DNA from: Mycolicibacterium sp. HK-90
GTDB taxonomy: Bacteria > Actinomycetota > Actinomycetes > Mycobacteriales > Mycobacteriaceae
Direction: 5' to 3'
Assembly: GCF_030486405.1 (NCBI RefSeq)
Contig: NZ_CP129613.1
Span: 2,046,001-2,110,000, forward strand
DNA length: 64,000 nucleotides
Below, in pieces: positions 1 to 8,066 of the stretch (its first letter is position 1; each line of letters starts with the position of its first letter). Both the position numbers and the translations under genes were made by a program. The notes beneath the pieces were generated by a model that saw only the letters and a list, made by a program, of their open reading frames with translations, was not told where the DNA came from and made no database searches.

Positions 1-1
1 G

Positions 2-955
2 GTGCTGTGGTTCGGCGCCATCGCCTACCTGCTGATCATCGAGCCGCCGCTGTACTTCCCGGGCGCGTTCGGGATCAGCGAGCACGTCGACACGATGTTC
101 GCGCACAACGTGTTCACCGTGGACTTCCTGTGGGGCCGGCTCCCGCTCTACATCGTCGCGATCTACCCGATGATGGCGACCGTCGCGTACGAGATCGTCC
201 GGATTCTCGGCGTCTTCCGTCGCCGCGGCGTGCTCATCGGCGCGGTCTGCGTCGGGTTCGTCCACCACGCGTTCTACGAGATTTTCGACCACATCGGGCC
301 GCAACTGCGGTGGTGGGAATGGACGCTGGAGCATCCGATGAACCAGCCGTTCTTCGCCTCGGTGCCGCTGCCCAGTGTGGTGGTGTTCGCCGCGCTGTGG
401 CCGATGTCGTTGGCCTTCTGCGTGCAGCTGTTCGTCGGCCGCCACGTCGACGACGGTAAGACCTTCAGCGGGCTGCAGCTTCTCGGCCGCACCATCGTCG
501 TCGGTGTGCTGGCGTCCATCGGGACCGCGGTGCTGCCCATGCCCGCGACCATCGGTGCTGCCATCTCGGGTAGCACCACGGTGGGTGGGGTGATCTATGC
601 CGCCGAGCTCGTCGTGCTGACACTCGTGGCGATCCCGGTGCTGTTCGGTCAATGGACCGCCCTGCGCAACGACAGCGACCCCGGCACGGTGCGTTACTCG
701 AACCCGCTCATCCTGCGGTACGCCGTGGTGTACCTGGCGGTGATGACAGTGCTGTGGCTGACCGCGCTGCCGGCCTACTTCGGTGCGATCGACGGCGTCA
801 CCGCCGACGGCGATCCCGTCGGCAGCCTCACCTACACCGTGCTCTGCCTGGTGATCGCCGGATTGTCGATCGCCGCCGCGGCGACCGCGCATCCGGCTCG
901 GCACCAGCCCGATGTGGTGACCACGGACGAATCCACAGGCGCGCCACAGAGCTGA
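2..955 (+). CDS. Multi-pass membrane protein, 5' end cut by window edge
   Basis: I do not recognise the family with certainty. About 317 residues are visible, starting at a GTG at base 2; this may be internal, because the gene probably begins before the window. Roughly seven to eight hydrophobic segments are spread over residues 1-300, with a charged tail ending in a polar region. A His/Glu-rich stretch around residues 85-115 lies between two membrane segments. It is followed after 30 bases by an LmeA-family gene on the same strand. Function unknown; a membrane enzyme or transporter is possible. Confidence 0.75.
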   Translation: MLWFGAIAYLLIIEPPLYFPGAFGISEHVDTMFAHNVFTVDFLWGRLPLYIVAIYPMMATVAYEIVRILGVFRRRGVLIGAVCVGFVHHAFYEIFDHIGPQLRWWEWTLEHPMNQPFFASVPLPSVVVFAALWPMSLAFCVQLFVGRHVDDGKTFSGLQLLGRTIVVGVLASIGTAVLPMPATIGAAISGSTTVGGVIYAAELVVLTLVAIPVLFGQWTALRNDSDPGTVRYSNPLILRYAVVYLAVMTVLWLTALPAYFGAIDGVTADGDPVGSLTYTVLCLVIAGLSIAAAATAHPARHQPDVVTTDESTGAPQS

Positions 956-985
956 CCGGGCGGGTCATGGGGCAGAATTGCGGAG

Positions 986-2038
986 ATGCCGACACCGCCG
1001 CAACGCCCCGGCGACCCCGGCCGGCGAGGCTGGCAAGGTCGAGGTCCGGTGCCGCCGCCTGACCCGGCCACCCGACGGCTGCCCCGCCCCGGGCAGCCGG
1101 AGGCGCCGACCCAGCAGATCCGGCCGCGCTACCAGCCTCCGGAGGCCGCGACCGAGCAGATCAGGCGGAACCCGCCGCCTGCCGGGTCCAGGCCGACGGG
1201 CCCACCACAACAACCACCGCCGGCACCACCACCGCCACCACCGACCGGACCGCCGCCGAGGCCGCCGGCCGCAACCGATCGGCCGCAGCCAGAGCCGACC
1301 AAGTCGTCGTCACGCTGGCGCAGCCCGCTGGCGATCGCGCTGATCGCCGTCATCGTGGTCGCCGTTGTGGTGATCGGCTTGACGGGCGCCGAACTGTACG
1401 CACGGCACAAGGCCGGCACCGTGCTGGTGGCGATCGCCGAATGCATCGTCGAGGACGAGGCGTCGGTGTCGTTCGGGGTCAGCCCGCCGTTCCTGTGGCA
1501 GCACATCACCGGCCACTACACCAACATCTCGGTGAAAACCGGGGGCACGCAGGTGCAGGCCGCCAAGGGGATGACCGCTGACGTGGCGCTGTCCGACATC
1601 CGGTTGGAGGGCACCGCGGACTCCAAGGGCACGATCGGATCATTGACTGCCACGTTGTCCTGGACGGCAGCCGGGATCAAGGACACCGTGGCGGAGAACC
1701 TGCCCGGGGTCGGTGCGCTCGTCACCGATGTCAGCACCGACCCGTCCGCCGGCACCATCACCATGGAGGCGGTGGGGGACACCAAGGTGACCGCCAAGCC
1801 GGTGGTGAACGACGGCGACCTGGACCTGCAGATCACCGACGTCAGTGGTCCGTTCGAGAAGGACACCGTGCAGACGGCGCTCGACGGGCTCACGACGCAG
1901 CTGAACGACGCCTATCCGTTGGGGATTCACGCCGACAGCGTCGAGGTGACCGACACCGGTGTGGTGGGCAAGTTCTCCAGCCAGAACGCGTCCATTCCCA
2001 ACGACGAGTCCGACGACGCCTGCTTCTCCCAGCTCTGA
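986..2038 (+). CDS. LmeA-family (DUF2993) membrane-anchored phospholipid-binding protein
   Basis: The first ~105 residues are a Pro/Arg/Gln-rich disordered cytoplasmic region with runs of proline. A single hydrophobic segment follows (about residues 110-135), then an extracytoplasmic domain of about 210 residues with the alternating beta pattern of DUF2993. Established knowledge: the DUF2993 protein LmeA of mycobacteria is a periplasmic phospholipid-binding protein involved in lipomannan mannan elongation. This protein has the same domain but a much longer proline-rich head, so it may be a paralogue with another role. The ATG follows a GCGGAG stretch. Its stop overlaps the start of the next gene (TGATG), suggesting co-translation with the chorismate mutase. 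Confidence 0.8.
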   Translation: MPTPPQRPGDPGRRGWQGRGPVPPPDPATRRLPRPGQPEAPTQQIRPRYQPPEAATEQIRRNPPPAGSRPTGPPQQPPPAPPPPPPTGPPPRPPAATDRPQPEPTKSSSRWRSPLAIALIAVIVVAVVVIGLTGAELYARHKAGTVLVAIAECIVEDEASVSFGVSPPFLWQHITGHYTNISVKTGGTQVQAAKGMTADVALSDIRLEGTADSKGTIGSLTATLSWTAAGIKDTVAENLPGVGALVTDVSTDPSAGTITMEAVGDTKVTAKPVVNDGDLDLQITDVSGPFEKDTVQTALDGLTTQLNDAYPLGIHADSVEVTDTGVVGKFSSQNASIPNDESDDACFSQL

Positions 2039-2595
2039 TGCTGACCCGAGCCGCAGCGGTCGGTGTGCTGATGCTCGCGGTACTGTCCGGCGCCCCGCTC
2101 GCCCGCGCTCAGGATCCGAGCCCGCTGCTGCCGCTGGTCGATGCCGCGGCGCAACGTCTTCAGACCGCAGATCCCGTGGCCGCCAACAAGTTTCGCACCG
2201 GTGGAAATATCGAGGACCCACAGCGCGAACAGCAGGTCATCGCCGCCACCACGGCCGAGGCCGCCAGTCGGAACATCGACCCGGCCTACGTGGGCCAGGT
2301 GTTCCGGGATCAGATCGATGCGACGGTCGCCGTGGAGCACGGTCTGTTCGCACACTGGAAGCTGAATCCGGGTACCGCTCCCACCGACGCCCCGGATCTC
2401 GCGGCGTCGAGATCCACCATCGACGCGCTCAACCACACGATGGTGAACGAGATCGCGGACCGGTGGCCGACCCTGCACTCGCCGTCGTGCGCGGCCGACC
2501 TGGCGGGCGCCGTCGACGCGGTGGCCACGGCGCGGCAGCTGGATCCGCTGTATCGGCGGGCGCTGGACCACGCCACCCGCTCCTACTGCCGCTGA
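2038..2595 (+). CDS. Secreted chorismate mutase (AroQ gamma type)
   Basis: Predicted to convert chorismate to prephenate outside the cytoplasm. Residues 1-25 form a Sec signal peptide with an Ala-x-Ala cleavage site (LARAQ). The mature part is all-helical with the AroQ gamma pattern: an early Leu-Val-Asp-Ala-Ala-Ala-Gln-Arg helix, a K(F) motif near residue 52, and paired C-terminal cysteines (Ser-Cys near residue 152 and Tyr-Cys-Arg at the very end) that could form the disulfide known from the M. tuberculosis secreted enzyme. The length of 185 residues fits the family. The start codon overlaps the stop of the LmeA-like gene. Confidence 0.87.
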   Translation: MLTRAAAVGVLMLAVLSGAPLARAQDPSPLLPLVDAAAQRLQTADPVAANKFRTGGNIEDPQREQQVIAATTAEAASRNIDPAYVGQVFRDQIDATVAVEHGLFAHWKLNPGTAPTDAPDLAASRSTIDALNHTMVNEIADRWPTLHSPSCAADLAGAVDAVATARQLDPLYRRALDHATRSYCR

Positions 2596-2619
2596 CCGTG
2601 GTCCACATCCGAGTATTGA

Positions 2620-2645
2620 CGTTTCTGTAGACCGTGGGCGGGTAT
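2620..2645 (+). promoter_or_regulatory. SigF-like promoter
   Basis: CGTTT at 2620-2624 and GGGTAT at 2640-2645 are separated by 15 bases. This matches the mycobacterial SigF pattern GGTTT-N15-17-GGGTA with one mismatch in the -35 element. It lies 23 bases upstream of the ATG at 2669, which is preceded by AGGAGG. It suggests stationary-phase or stress expression of the two small genes that follow. Pattern match by eye only. Confidence 0.5.
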
Positions 2646-2668
2646 CCCTGGCCGCAGGAGGTCAGGAA

Positions 2669-3337
2669 ATGCCTACATGGAGTTGGATCGTCATCGTCGT
2701 AGTCGCCGTGGTCATCGTGCTGCTCGCGGTGGTCGTGGTTGCATCGATGATGCGTCAGAAGCGCAGTGAGCGGCTCAGGGAACAGTTCGGGCCGGAGTAT
2801 GAGCACGCCGTCGAGACAGCGGGCGGCCAACGTGCAGCGGAGCGGGAACTGCTTGCGCGCGAACGGAAACACAACAAGCTCAAGATCAACGAGTTGGCCC
2901 CCGAATCCCGGGCGCGGTATGTCGAGGCGTGGGGCGTGACTCAGTCCGGGTTCGTCGACAATCCGGCAAAATCGGTCGGCGAAGCGGATCGCCTGGTGAC
3001 CGAGGTGATGCGCGAACGCGGTTATCCGGTAGACGATTTCGAGCAACGTGCCGCTGACATCTCGGTCGACCATCCCAAGGTGGTCGAACACTACCGGGCT
3101 GCGCACATCCTGCACCTGGCTCAGGAGCAGGGCGAGATCGGTACCGAGGCGCAACGTGAGGCGATCGTGCACTATCGCGCGCTCTTCGAGCAATTGGTCG
3201 GCGCGGTGCCTGACGTGCAGCGCGGGGCCGACGCCCGGGACGTCGAGCCGGACGCCCGGGCCCAACGCGATGCCGGCAGGCACGAGGCCGGCACGAACGA
3301 CGCCGGCACGGATTCGACGAAAGAGGCACGAGCATGA
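2669..3337 (+). CDS. Conserved hypothetical protein with one N-terminal membrane helix
   Basis: Family not recognised. Residues 5-27 form one strongly hydrophobic Val/Ile-rich helix. A charged, mostly helical region of about 160 residues follows, with a motif resembling FVDNPAKSVGEADRLVTEV, and then a low-complexity Ala/Asp/Arg/Gly tail. The ATG has a strong AGGAGG 8 bases upstream. The stop overlaps the start of the next gene (ATGA), and that protein contains a related FVDDPKAAVQKADNQVAEV segment, so the two look like tandem relatives expressed together. The preceding SigF-like promoter suggests a stress role. Function unknown. Confidence 0.75.
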   Translation: MPTWSWIVIVVVAVVIVLLAVVVVASMMRQKRSERLREQFGPEYEHAVETAGGQRAAERELLARERKHNKLKINELAPESRARYVEAWGVTQSGFVDNPAKSVGEADRLVTEVMRERGYPVDDFEQRAADISVDHPKVVEHYRAAHILHLAQEQGEIGTEAQREAIVHYRALFEQLVGAVPDVQRGADARDVEPDARAQRDAGRHEAGTNDAGTDSTKEARA

Positions 3338-3771
3338 CCACGCACGACGAACACCCGACGGCCGCCCGGCCGGAGGGCACGGATGCGCCGGAAGCCGAGG
3401 CCGCGGACCTGCGGGAGAACCAGGGCACGGACGTGGAGCCTGCGCCCCGCGAGGCGGAGTCACCTGCGCCCGCCGGCGAGGCCCGGACACCGACCGAAGA
3501 CAACACGTTGTTGTTCGCCGACGAGCATCGGTCAGGGCTGCACTCCCGCTGGAATGACGTGCAGGCCGCGTTCGTCGACGACCCGAAGGCGGCAGTGCAG
3601 AAGGCCGACAACCAGGTGGCCGAAGTCGTCGAAGAGCTCACCGCGAGTTTCGCCGACACGCGTTCTCGGCTCGAGGCGCAATGGGCTCGAGGGGAGGACG
3701 CCTCGACCGAGGATCTCCGGGTGGCTCTGCAGCGCTATCGCGATTTCTTCCAGCGGTTGCTCTCGGTGTGA
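3334..3771 (+). CDS. Conserved hypothetical protein, soluble relative of the preceding gene
   Basis: This 145-residue protein has an acidic, Glu/Ala/Pro-rich first half with no membrane helix. Its C-terminal half of about 85 residues is helical and shares the FVDxPxxxVxxAD pattern and a closing aromatic helix (YRDFFQRLL) with the upstream protein (YRALFEQLV). The ATG overlaps the upstream TGA by 4 bases, implying translational coupling. It converges with nagE, whose stop is only 9 bases away. No function can be assigned; partner or regulator of the membrane-anchored relative is an inference. Confidence 0.75.
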   Translation: MTTHDEHPTAARPEGTDAPEAEAADLRENQGTDVEPAPREAESPAPAGEARTPTEDNTLLFADEHRSGLHSRWNDVQAAFVDDPKAAVQKADNQVAEVVEELTASFADTRSRLEAQWARGEDASTEDLRVALQRYRDFFQRLLSV

Positions 3772-3780
3772 GGCAGCGGG

Positions 3781-5385
3781 CTACAGACTCTCGATGATGG
3801 CGTTCTTGATCGCCTCGGAGTTGGTGCCGAAGACCGCCTGCACGCTGTTGCCCACCTCGATGACACCCGCGGCGCCCAACGCCTTCAGCAGGTCCTGGTC
3901 GACTTTGGTCTTGTCGGCGACCTCCATGCGGAGCCGGGTGATGCAGGCATCGACGTTGACCAGGTTTTCCCGGCCGCCGAATGCCGCGATGATCTGTTCG
4001 GCCTGCGTGTCGGCCCGCGTGGGTGCGGTGAGGGTGCCGGTGACGGCACCGCCGGCCGCACTGTCACTGGTGGAATCGCCGGCACCGCCGACCGTCGAGG
4101 AATCGGCTCCTTCACCGAGGTTCGCCTGCTCCTCGGCGTCGAACTCCGCCTCTGGCTCGCGACCTGGGGTGCGCATGTTCCACCGCGTGATCGCCACGTA
4201 GAACAACACGAAGTAGACGACGGCGAACACCGCACCCATCACGATGATCAGCCAGATGTTGTGGGCCGCGGGCGCACCCCCGTACAGCAGCAGGTCGATC
4301 AGCCCGGCCGAGAACGAGAAGCCCAAGTGGATGTCGAGCAGGTAGGCGATCGCCAGGGACAGCCCGGTCAACAGTGCGTGGATGACGTAGAGCGGGAACG
4401 CCACGAACATGAACGCGAACTCGAGCGGCTCGGTCACCCCGGTGAGGAACGCCGTCAGGGCGGCCGCCGACAGGATGCCGACCGCGACCTTGCGCTGTTT
4501 CTTGTTCGCGGCCAGGATCATCGCCAATGCCGCGGCGGGCAGGCCGAACATCAGGATCGGGTAGAACCCCGAGGTGAGAATGCCGGCGGTGGGGTCACCG
4601 GCGGCGAACCGGGTGAGCTCGCCGGTGGCCACCGTGCCGTCCGGGGTCTGGTAGTCGCCGTAGATGAACCAGACGTAGGAGTTCGGGATGTGGTGCAGGC
4701 CCAGCGGAATCAGCATGCGGTTGGCGAAGCCGTAGACGAAGGCCCCCAGCGCGCCCGCGCCCCCGATGAACCTGCCCAATGCGGTGAGGCCGGCATCGAA
4801 GATCGGATAGAAGTAGCTCATCAGGAACGCGAGGAGCAGGCAGGCCAGCGAGACCACGATGGGGACGAATCTCCGGCCACCGAAAAACCCGAGATATGAA
4901 GGCAATTGGATGGTGTGATAGCGGTCGAACAGCCACGCCGTCACCAGGCCCACCACGATCCCGGCGAACACGCTGTAGTTGATCTGGGCCTGGTCGCCGG
5001 CCTTGTCCACTTCACCGGCCAGCACGATCGGCGACATGGTTTTGAAGACCGCTTCCACCACCAGATAGCCGACCACCGCGGCCAGCGCCGTCGAGCCGTC
5101 GGCCTTGCGGGCGAATCCGATCGCCACGCCGACGGCGAAGAGCAGCGGCAGGTTGCTGAACAGGGCGTCACCGGCGGCGCTCATGGCCTTGAAGAACGGC
5201 CCGATCACCGGGGAGTCGATGCGGCCCAGTAGGTCGGGTTGTCCCAGGCGCAGCAGGATGCCTGCGGCGGGCAGCACGGCGATCGGCAGCATCAGGCTCT
5301 TGCCGAGTCGTTGCAGCTGCGCGAAGCCTGGGATGTTCATCCCGGATTTCGCGTGTGCACCTTCGGGTTTCGTCGTACTGCCCAT
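3781..5385 (-). CDS. nagE: PTS N-acetylglucosamine-type transporter, EIICB components
   Basis: Membrane permease and phosphotransfer component importing and phosphorylating an amino sugar, most likely N-acetylglucosamine given the adjacent crr, nagB and nagA. The 534-residue protein begins MGSTTKPEG. An EIIC domain (about residues 20-420) has many membrane helices and the family motif GLHHIPNSYVWFIYG. The C-terminal EIIB domain (last ~80 residues) carries the phosphorylatable cysteine in the motif ACITRLR. The frame stays open far upstream, but only the ATG at 5385 (AGGAGG about 11 bases before it) gives a normal EIIC start. EIIA is supplied separately by the divergent crr gene. The EIIC/EIIB linker is Ala/Gly/Ser/Thr-rich. 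Confidence 0.92.
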   Translation of the reverse strand: MGSTTKPEGAHAKSGMNIPGFAQLQRLGKSLMLPIAVLPAAGILLRLGQPDLLGRIDSPVIGPFFKAMSAAGDALFSNLPLLFAVGVAIGFARKADGSTALAAVVGYLVVEAVFKTMSPIVLAGEVDKAGDQAQINYSVFAGIVVGLVTAWLFDRYHTIQLPSYLGFFGGRRFVPIVVSLACLLLAFLMSYFYPIFDAGLTALGRFIGGAGALGAFVYGFANRMLIPLGLHHIPNSYVWFIYGDYQTPDGTVATGELTRFAAGDPTAGILTSGFYPILMFGLPAAALAMILAANKKQRKVAVGILSAAALTAFLTGVTEPLEFAFMFVAFPLYVIHALLTGLSLAIAYLLDIHLGFSFSAGLIDLLLYGGAPAAHNIWLIIVMGAVFAVVYFVLFYVAITRWNMRTPGREPEAEFDAEEQANLGEGADSSTVGGAGDSTSDSAAGGAVTGTLTAPTRADTQAEQIIAAFGGRENLVNVDACITRLRMEVADKTKVDQDLLKALGAAGVIEVGNSVQAVFGTNSEAIKNAIIESL

Positions 5386-5538
5386 CGCCCTATCGCCCTC
5401 CTGGCCACCCAGCGCGACCCGCCGCGAAGCTGAGCGGAAGCTTAGACGAGAACGTGGGCAGAAGAGGCGAACTCCAGTCCATCGCTGGGCCACGCTCGTA
5501 TTGTTTGGGGCACCAGTGTGAAGTGAAGGAGCCACCAA

Positions 5539-6009
5539 GTGAGCGTGATGCGAGTGCTCGCCCCGGTCGCGGGGCGGGCAGTGGCCCTGCAGGATGTTCC
5601 GGACCCGGTGTTCTCCGCGGGCATGGTGGGTTACGGAGCCGCGGTGGACCCGCCGCGCGGCGTGGTCGACGCGATCGCCCCGGTCACCGGCAAGCTGCTG
5701 AAACTGATGCCGCATGCGTACGTGATCATGACGGCCGACAACGTCGGTGTACTGGTCCACCTCGGCCTGGACACGGTCACGCTGAACGGCGAAGGCTTCG
5801 TCACACATGTCAGCCAAGGGGACGAGGTGACCGCGGGCCAGGTGGTGATCACCTACGACGTTCCCGCCGTCGAGGCCAAGGGCATGAATCCGATCATTCC
5901 CGTCGTGGTGATGGACGAGCGTGAACCGGGCAACGTGACGGTGTCGGAGGCGGTGCGGTCCGGAGCCGAGATCGCGTCGGGCGCAGAGCTTTTCATGGCG
6001 AACAAGTAG
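5539..6009 (+). CDS. crr: PTS glucose-family EIIA component
   Basis: Soluble phosphocarrier passing phosphate from HPr to the EIIB cysteine of NagE. The 156-residue protein matches the EIIA-Glc/Crr fold: an N-terminal VLAPVAGRAVALQDVPDPVF segment, HAYVIMTADNVGVLVHLGLDTV containing the active-site His of the V-L-V-H-L-G motif, and a C-terminal GNVTVSEAVRSGAEIASG segment. GTG start with GGAG about 9 bases upstream. It is divergent from nagE across a 153-base intergenic region that must hold both promoters, and lies 9 bases before nagB. I saw no clear DasR/NagR-type palindrome in that region. Confidence 0.93.
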   Translation: MSVMRVLAPVAGRAVALQDVPDPVFSAGMVGYGAAVDPPRGVVDAIAPVTGKLLKLMPHAYVIMTADNVGVLVHLGLDTVTLNGEGFVTHVSQGDEVTAGQVVITYDVPAVEAKGMNPIIPVVVMDEREPGNVTVSEAVRSGAEIASGAELFMANK

Positions 6010-6018
6010 GCGAAGTAG

Positions 6019-6804
6019 ATGGAAGTCGTCATCTTGGCCGACGCCGCCCGGATCGGCAACGTCGCCGCCGATGCGATCGGTGCGCTGCTGGCCCGCAAGC
6101 CGGATGCGGTTCTCGGCCTGGCCACCGGTTCGTCGCCGTTGGCGGTCTACGACGAACTCGCGGCGCGGTATACCGCCGGTCAGATCTCGTTCCGGCAGGC
6201 CCGGGGATTCACGCTCGACGAGTATGTCGGCCTGCCCGCCGACCACCAGGAGCGCTACCGCAATGTGATCGACACGGTTTTCGTCTCACGCGTCGACTTC
6301 GCTCCCGACGCCGTTCAGGGGCCCGACGGTCTGGCGGCTGACATCGCGGCGGCGTGTGCGGCGTACGAGGAGGCCATCCGGGACGCCGGTGGTGTCGATC
6401 TGCAGATCGTCGGCATCGGCACCGACGGACACATCGCGTTCAACGAGCCGGGGTCCTCGCTGGCGTCGCGGACCCGGATCAAGACACTCACTCGGCAGAC
6501 CCGCCTCGACAACGCCCGGTTCTTCGGCGGCGATCTCGACGCGGTGCCCACGCACTGCCTCACCCAGGGGCTGGCCACCATCATGGCCGCGCGGCACGTG
6601 ATCCTGGTGGCACTCGGCCGGACCAAGGCCGAGGCCGTGCATCATCTGGTGGAAGGCGCCGTCAGTGCCATGTGGCCGGCGACCATCCTGCAGCACCATC
6701 CGCACGTCACCGTTCTGCTCGACGACGCCGCCGCGCAGCGACTCCAGCTCATCGACTACTACCGTGAGACCTACCGCTCGAAACCGGATTGGCAGGGCAT
6801 CTGA
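6019..6804 (+). CDS. nagB: Glucosamine-6-phosphate deaminase
   Basis: Converts glucosamine-6-phosphate to fructose-6-phosphate and ammonia, the last step of N-acetylglucosamine catabolism. Family motifs are all present: LGLATGSSPLAVYDELA (phosphate loop), FTLDEYVGLP with the catalytic Asp-Glu, VGIGTDGHIAFNEPGSS with the catalytic Asp and His, and AVHHLVEGAVSAMWPAT. The 261-residue length is normal. It lies between crr and nagA in a tight co-directional run; its stop directly abuts the nagA start. Confidence 0.95.
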   Translation: MEVVILADAARIGNVAADAIGALLARKPDAVLGLATGSSPLAVYDELAARYTAGQISFRQARGFTLDEYVGLPADHQERYRNVIDTVFVSRVDFAPDAVQGPDGLAADIAAACAAYEEAIRDAGGVDLQIVGIGTDGHIAFNEPGSSLASRTRIKTLTRQTRLDNARFFGGDLDAVPTHCLTQGLATIMAARHVILVALGRTKAEAVHHLVEGAVSAMWPATILQHHPHVTVLLDDAAAQRLQLIDYYRETYRSKPDWQGI

Positions 6805-7965
6805 GTGCTGCTGACCGCCGATACCCTGTTGACGGGCGCAGAACTGTTGCGGCCGGGCTGGATTGACCTGTCGGGCGACCGGGTGGCGGCAGTCGGCGCG
6901 GGCGCGCCGCCACGGCCCGCAGACCGGCATCTGGTGACCGTGGTGCCGGGTTTCGTCGACACCCACCTGCACGGCGGTGCCGGGGCGAACTTCTCCTCGG
7001 CCTCGCATGCGGAAACCGTCACCGCCGCCGACCTGCATCGCAGCCGCGGCAGCACCACGCTGATCGCCTCGCTGGTGACGACCGGCCCTGGCGAACTGCT
7101 GAACCAGGTCGCCGCGCTGGCCGATGACGTGCGGGCCGGGGTGATCGAGGGGATCCATCTCGAAGGCCCGTGGCTGTCGACCGTGCGGTGCGGCGCGCAT
7201 CAGCCCGCGCTCATGCGCGATCCGGACCCGGCCGAGATCGACCGGCTGCTCGGCGCTGCCGAGGGCACGATCCGGATGGTGACGATCGCCCCTGAACGAC
7301 CGGGCGCGCTCGCGGCCATCCGGCAGTTCATCGACGCCGGGGTGGTGGTGGCCGTCGGGCACACCGAGGCGACGTACGAGCAGACCCAGGCGGCCATCGC
7401 GGCCGGGGCGACGGTCGGCACCCATCTGTTCAACGCCATGCGCCCGGTCGATCGGCGGGAACCGGGGCCGGTGATCGCGCTGCTCGAGGATCCCACTGTC
7501 ACTGTCGAACTCATCACCGACGGCGTGCACATCGACCCCGCGATCTACCGGCACGTCACGCGCACCGCGGGCCCGGACCGGGTGTCGCTGATCACCGATG
7601 CGATGGCTGCGACGGGCATGCCCGACGGCCGTTACCACCTCGGGCCGGTGCAGGTCGACGTCGCCGGCGGAGTGGCACTCGTCGGCGGAACCGACACCGT
7701 CGCGGGGAGCACCGCGACCATGGACCGGGTGGTCCGGTTCGCCGTCGCCCATTGCGGTTTGGACCGCGAGGAGGCCCTGATGCTCGTGGTGCGGCAAGCC
7801 TCCGTCAATCCGGCCCGGGCGCTGGGTCTGCCTGGTGGTGGCCTGACTCCCGGGGCCGCGGCGGATCTGGTAGCCCTGGACTCGGATCTGGCGGTCGCGG
7901 GGGTGATGCGCCGCGGCGCGTGGGTGGTGGAGCCTGCCGGGCCCTCCTCGAAAAGTGTTTTCTGA
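6805..7965 (+). CDS. nagA: N-acetylglucosamine-6-phosphate deacetylase
   Basis: Amidohydrolase removing acetate from GlcNAc-6-phosphate. The 386-residue protein has the expected landmarks: VVPGFVDTHLHGG (His-x-His metal site), EGPWLS with the metal-binding Glu, VAVGHTEATYEQ and GTHLFNAM (metal-binding His residues), and LITDAMAATGMPDG with the catalytic Asp. The GTG start immediately follows the nagB stop with no gap, so translation is probably coupled. Together with nagE, crr and nagB it completes GlcNAc uptake and conversion to fructose-6-phosphate. Confidence 0.94.
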   Translation: MLLTADTLLTGAELLRPGWIDLSGDRVAAVGAGAPPRPADRHLVTVVPGFVDTHLHGGAGANFSSASHAETVTAADLHRSRGSTTLIASLVTTGPGELLNQVAALADDVRAGVIEGIHLEGPWLSTVRCGAHQPALMRDPDPAEIDRLLGAAEGTIRMVTIAPERPGALAAIRQFIDAGVVVAVGHTEATYEQTQAAIAAGATVGTHLFNAMRPVDRREPGPVIALLEDPTVTVELITDGVHIDPAIYRHVTRTAGPDRVSLITDAMAATGMPDGRYHLGPVQVDVAGGVALVGGTDTVAGSTATMDRVVRFAVAHCGLDREEALMLVVRQASVNPARALGLPGGGLTPGAAADLVALDSDLAVAGVMRRGAWVVEPAGPSSKSVF

Positions 7966-8066
7966 GGCAAAGATTCGGGCTGCGGCGGTGGGAATTCTCC
8001 GATACTGATATTGGCACCGGCGTACCGTCAGCCGGGTATACCGCGCTGAGTATCTGGGGGTGGTTG

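Noticed and set aside
5386..6246. N-terminal extension of nagE across crr and nagB
   Set aside because: The frame is open but the extra residues are antisense of crr/nagB; EIIC begins at ATG 5385.
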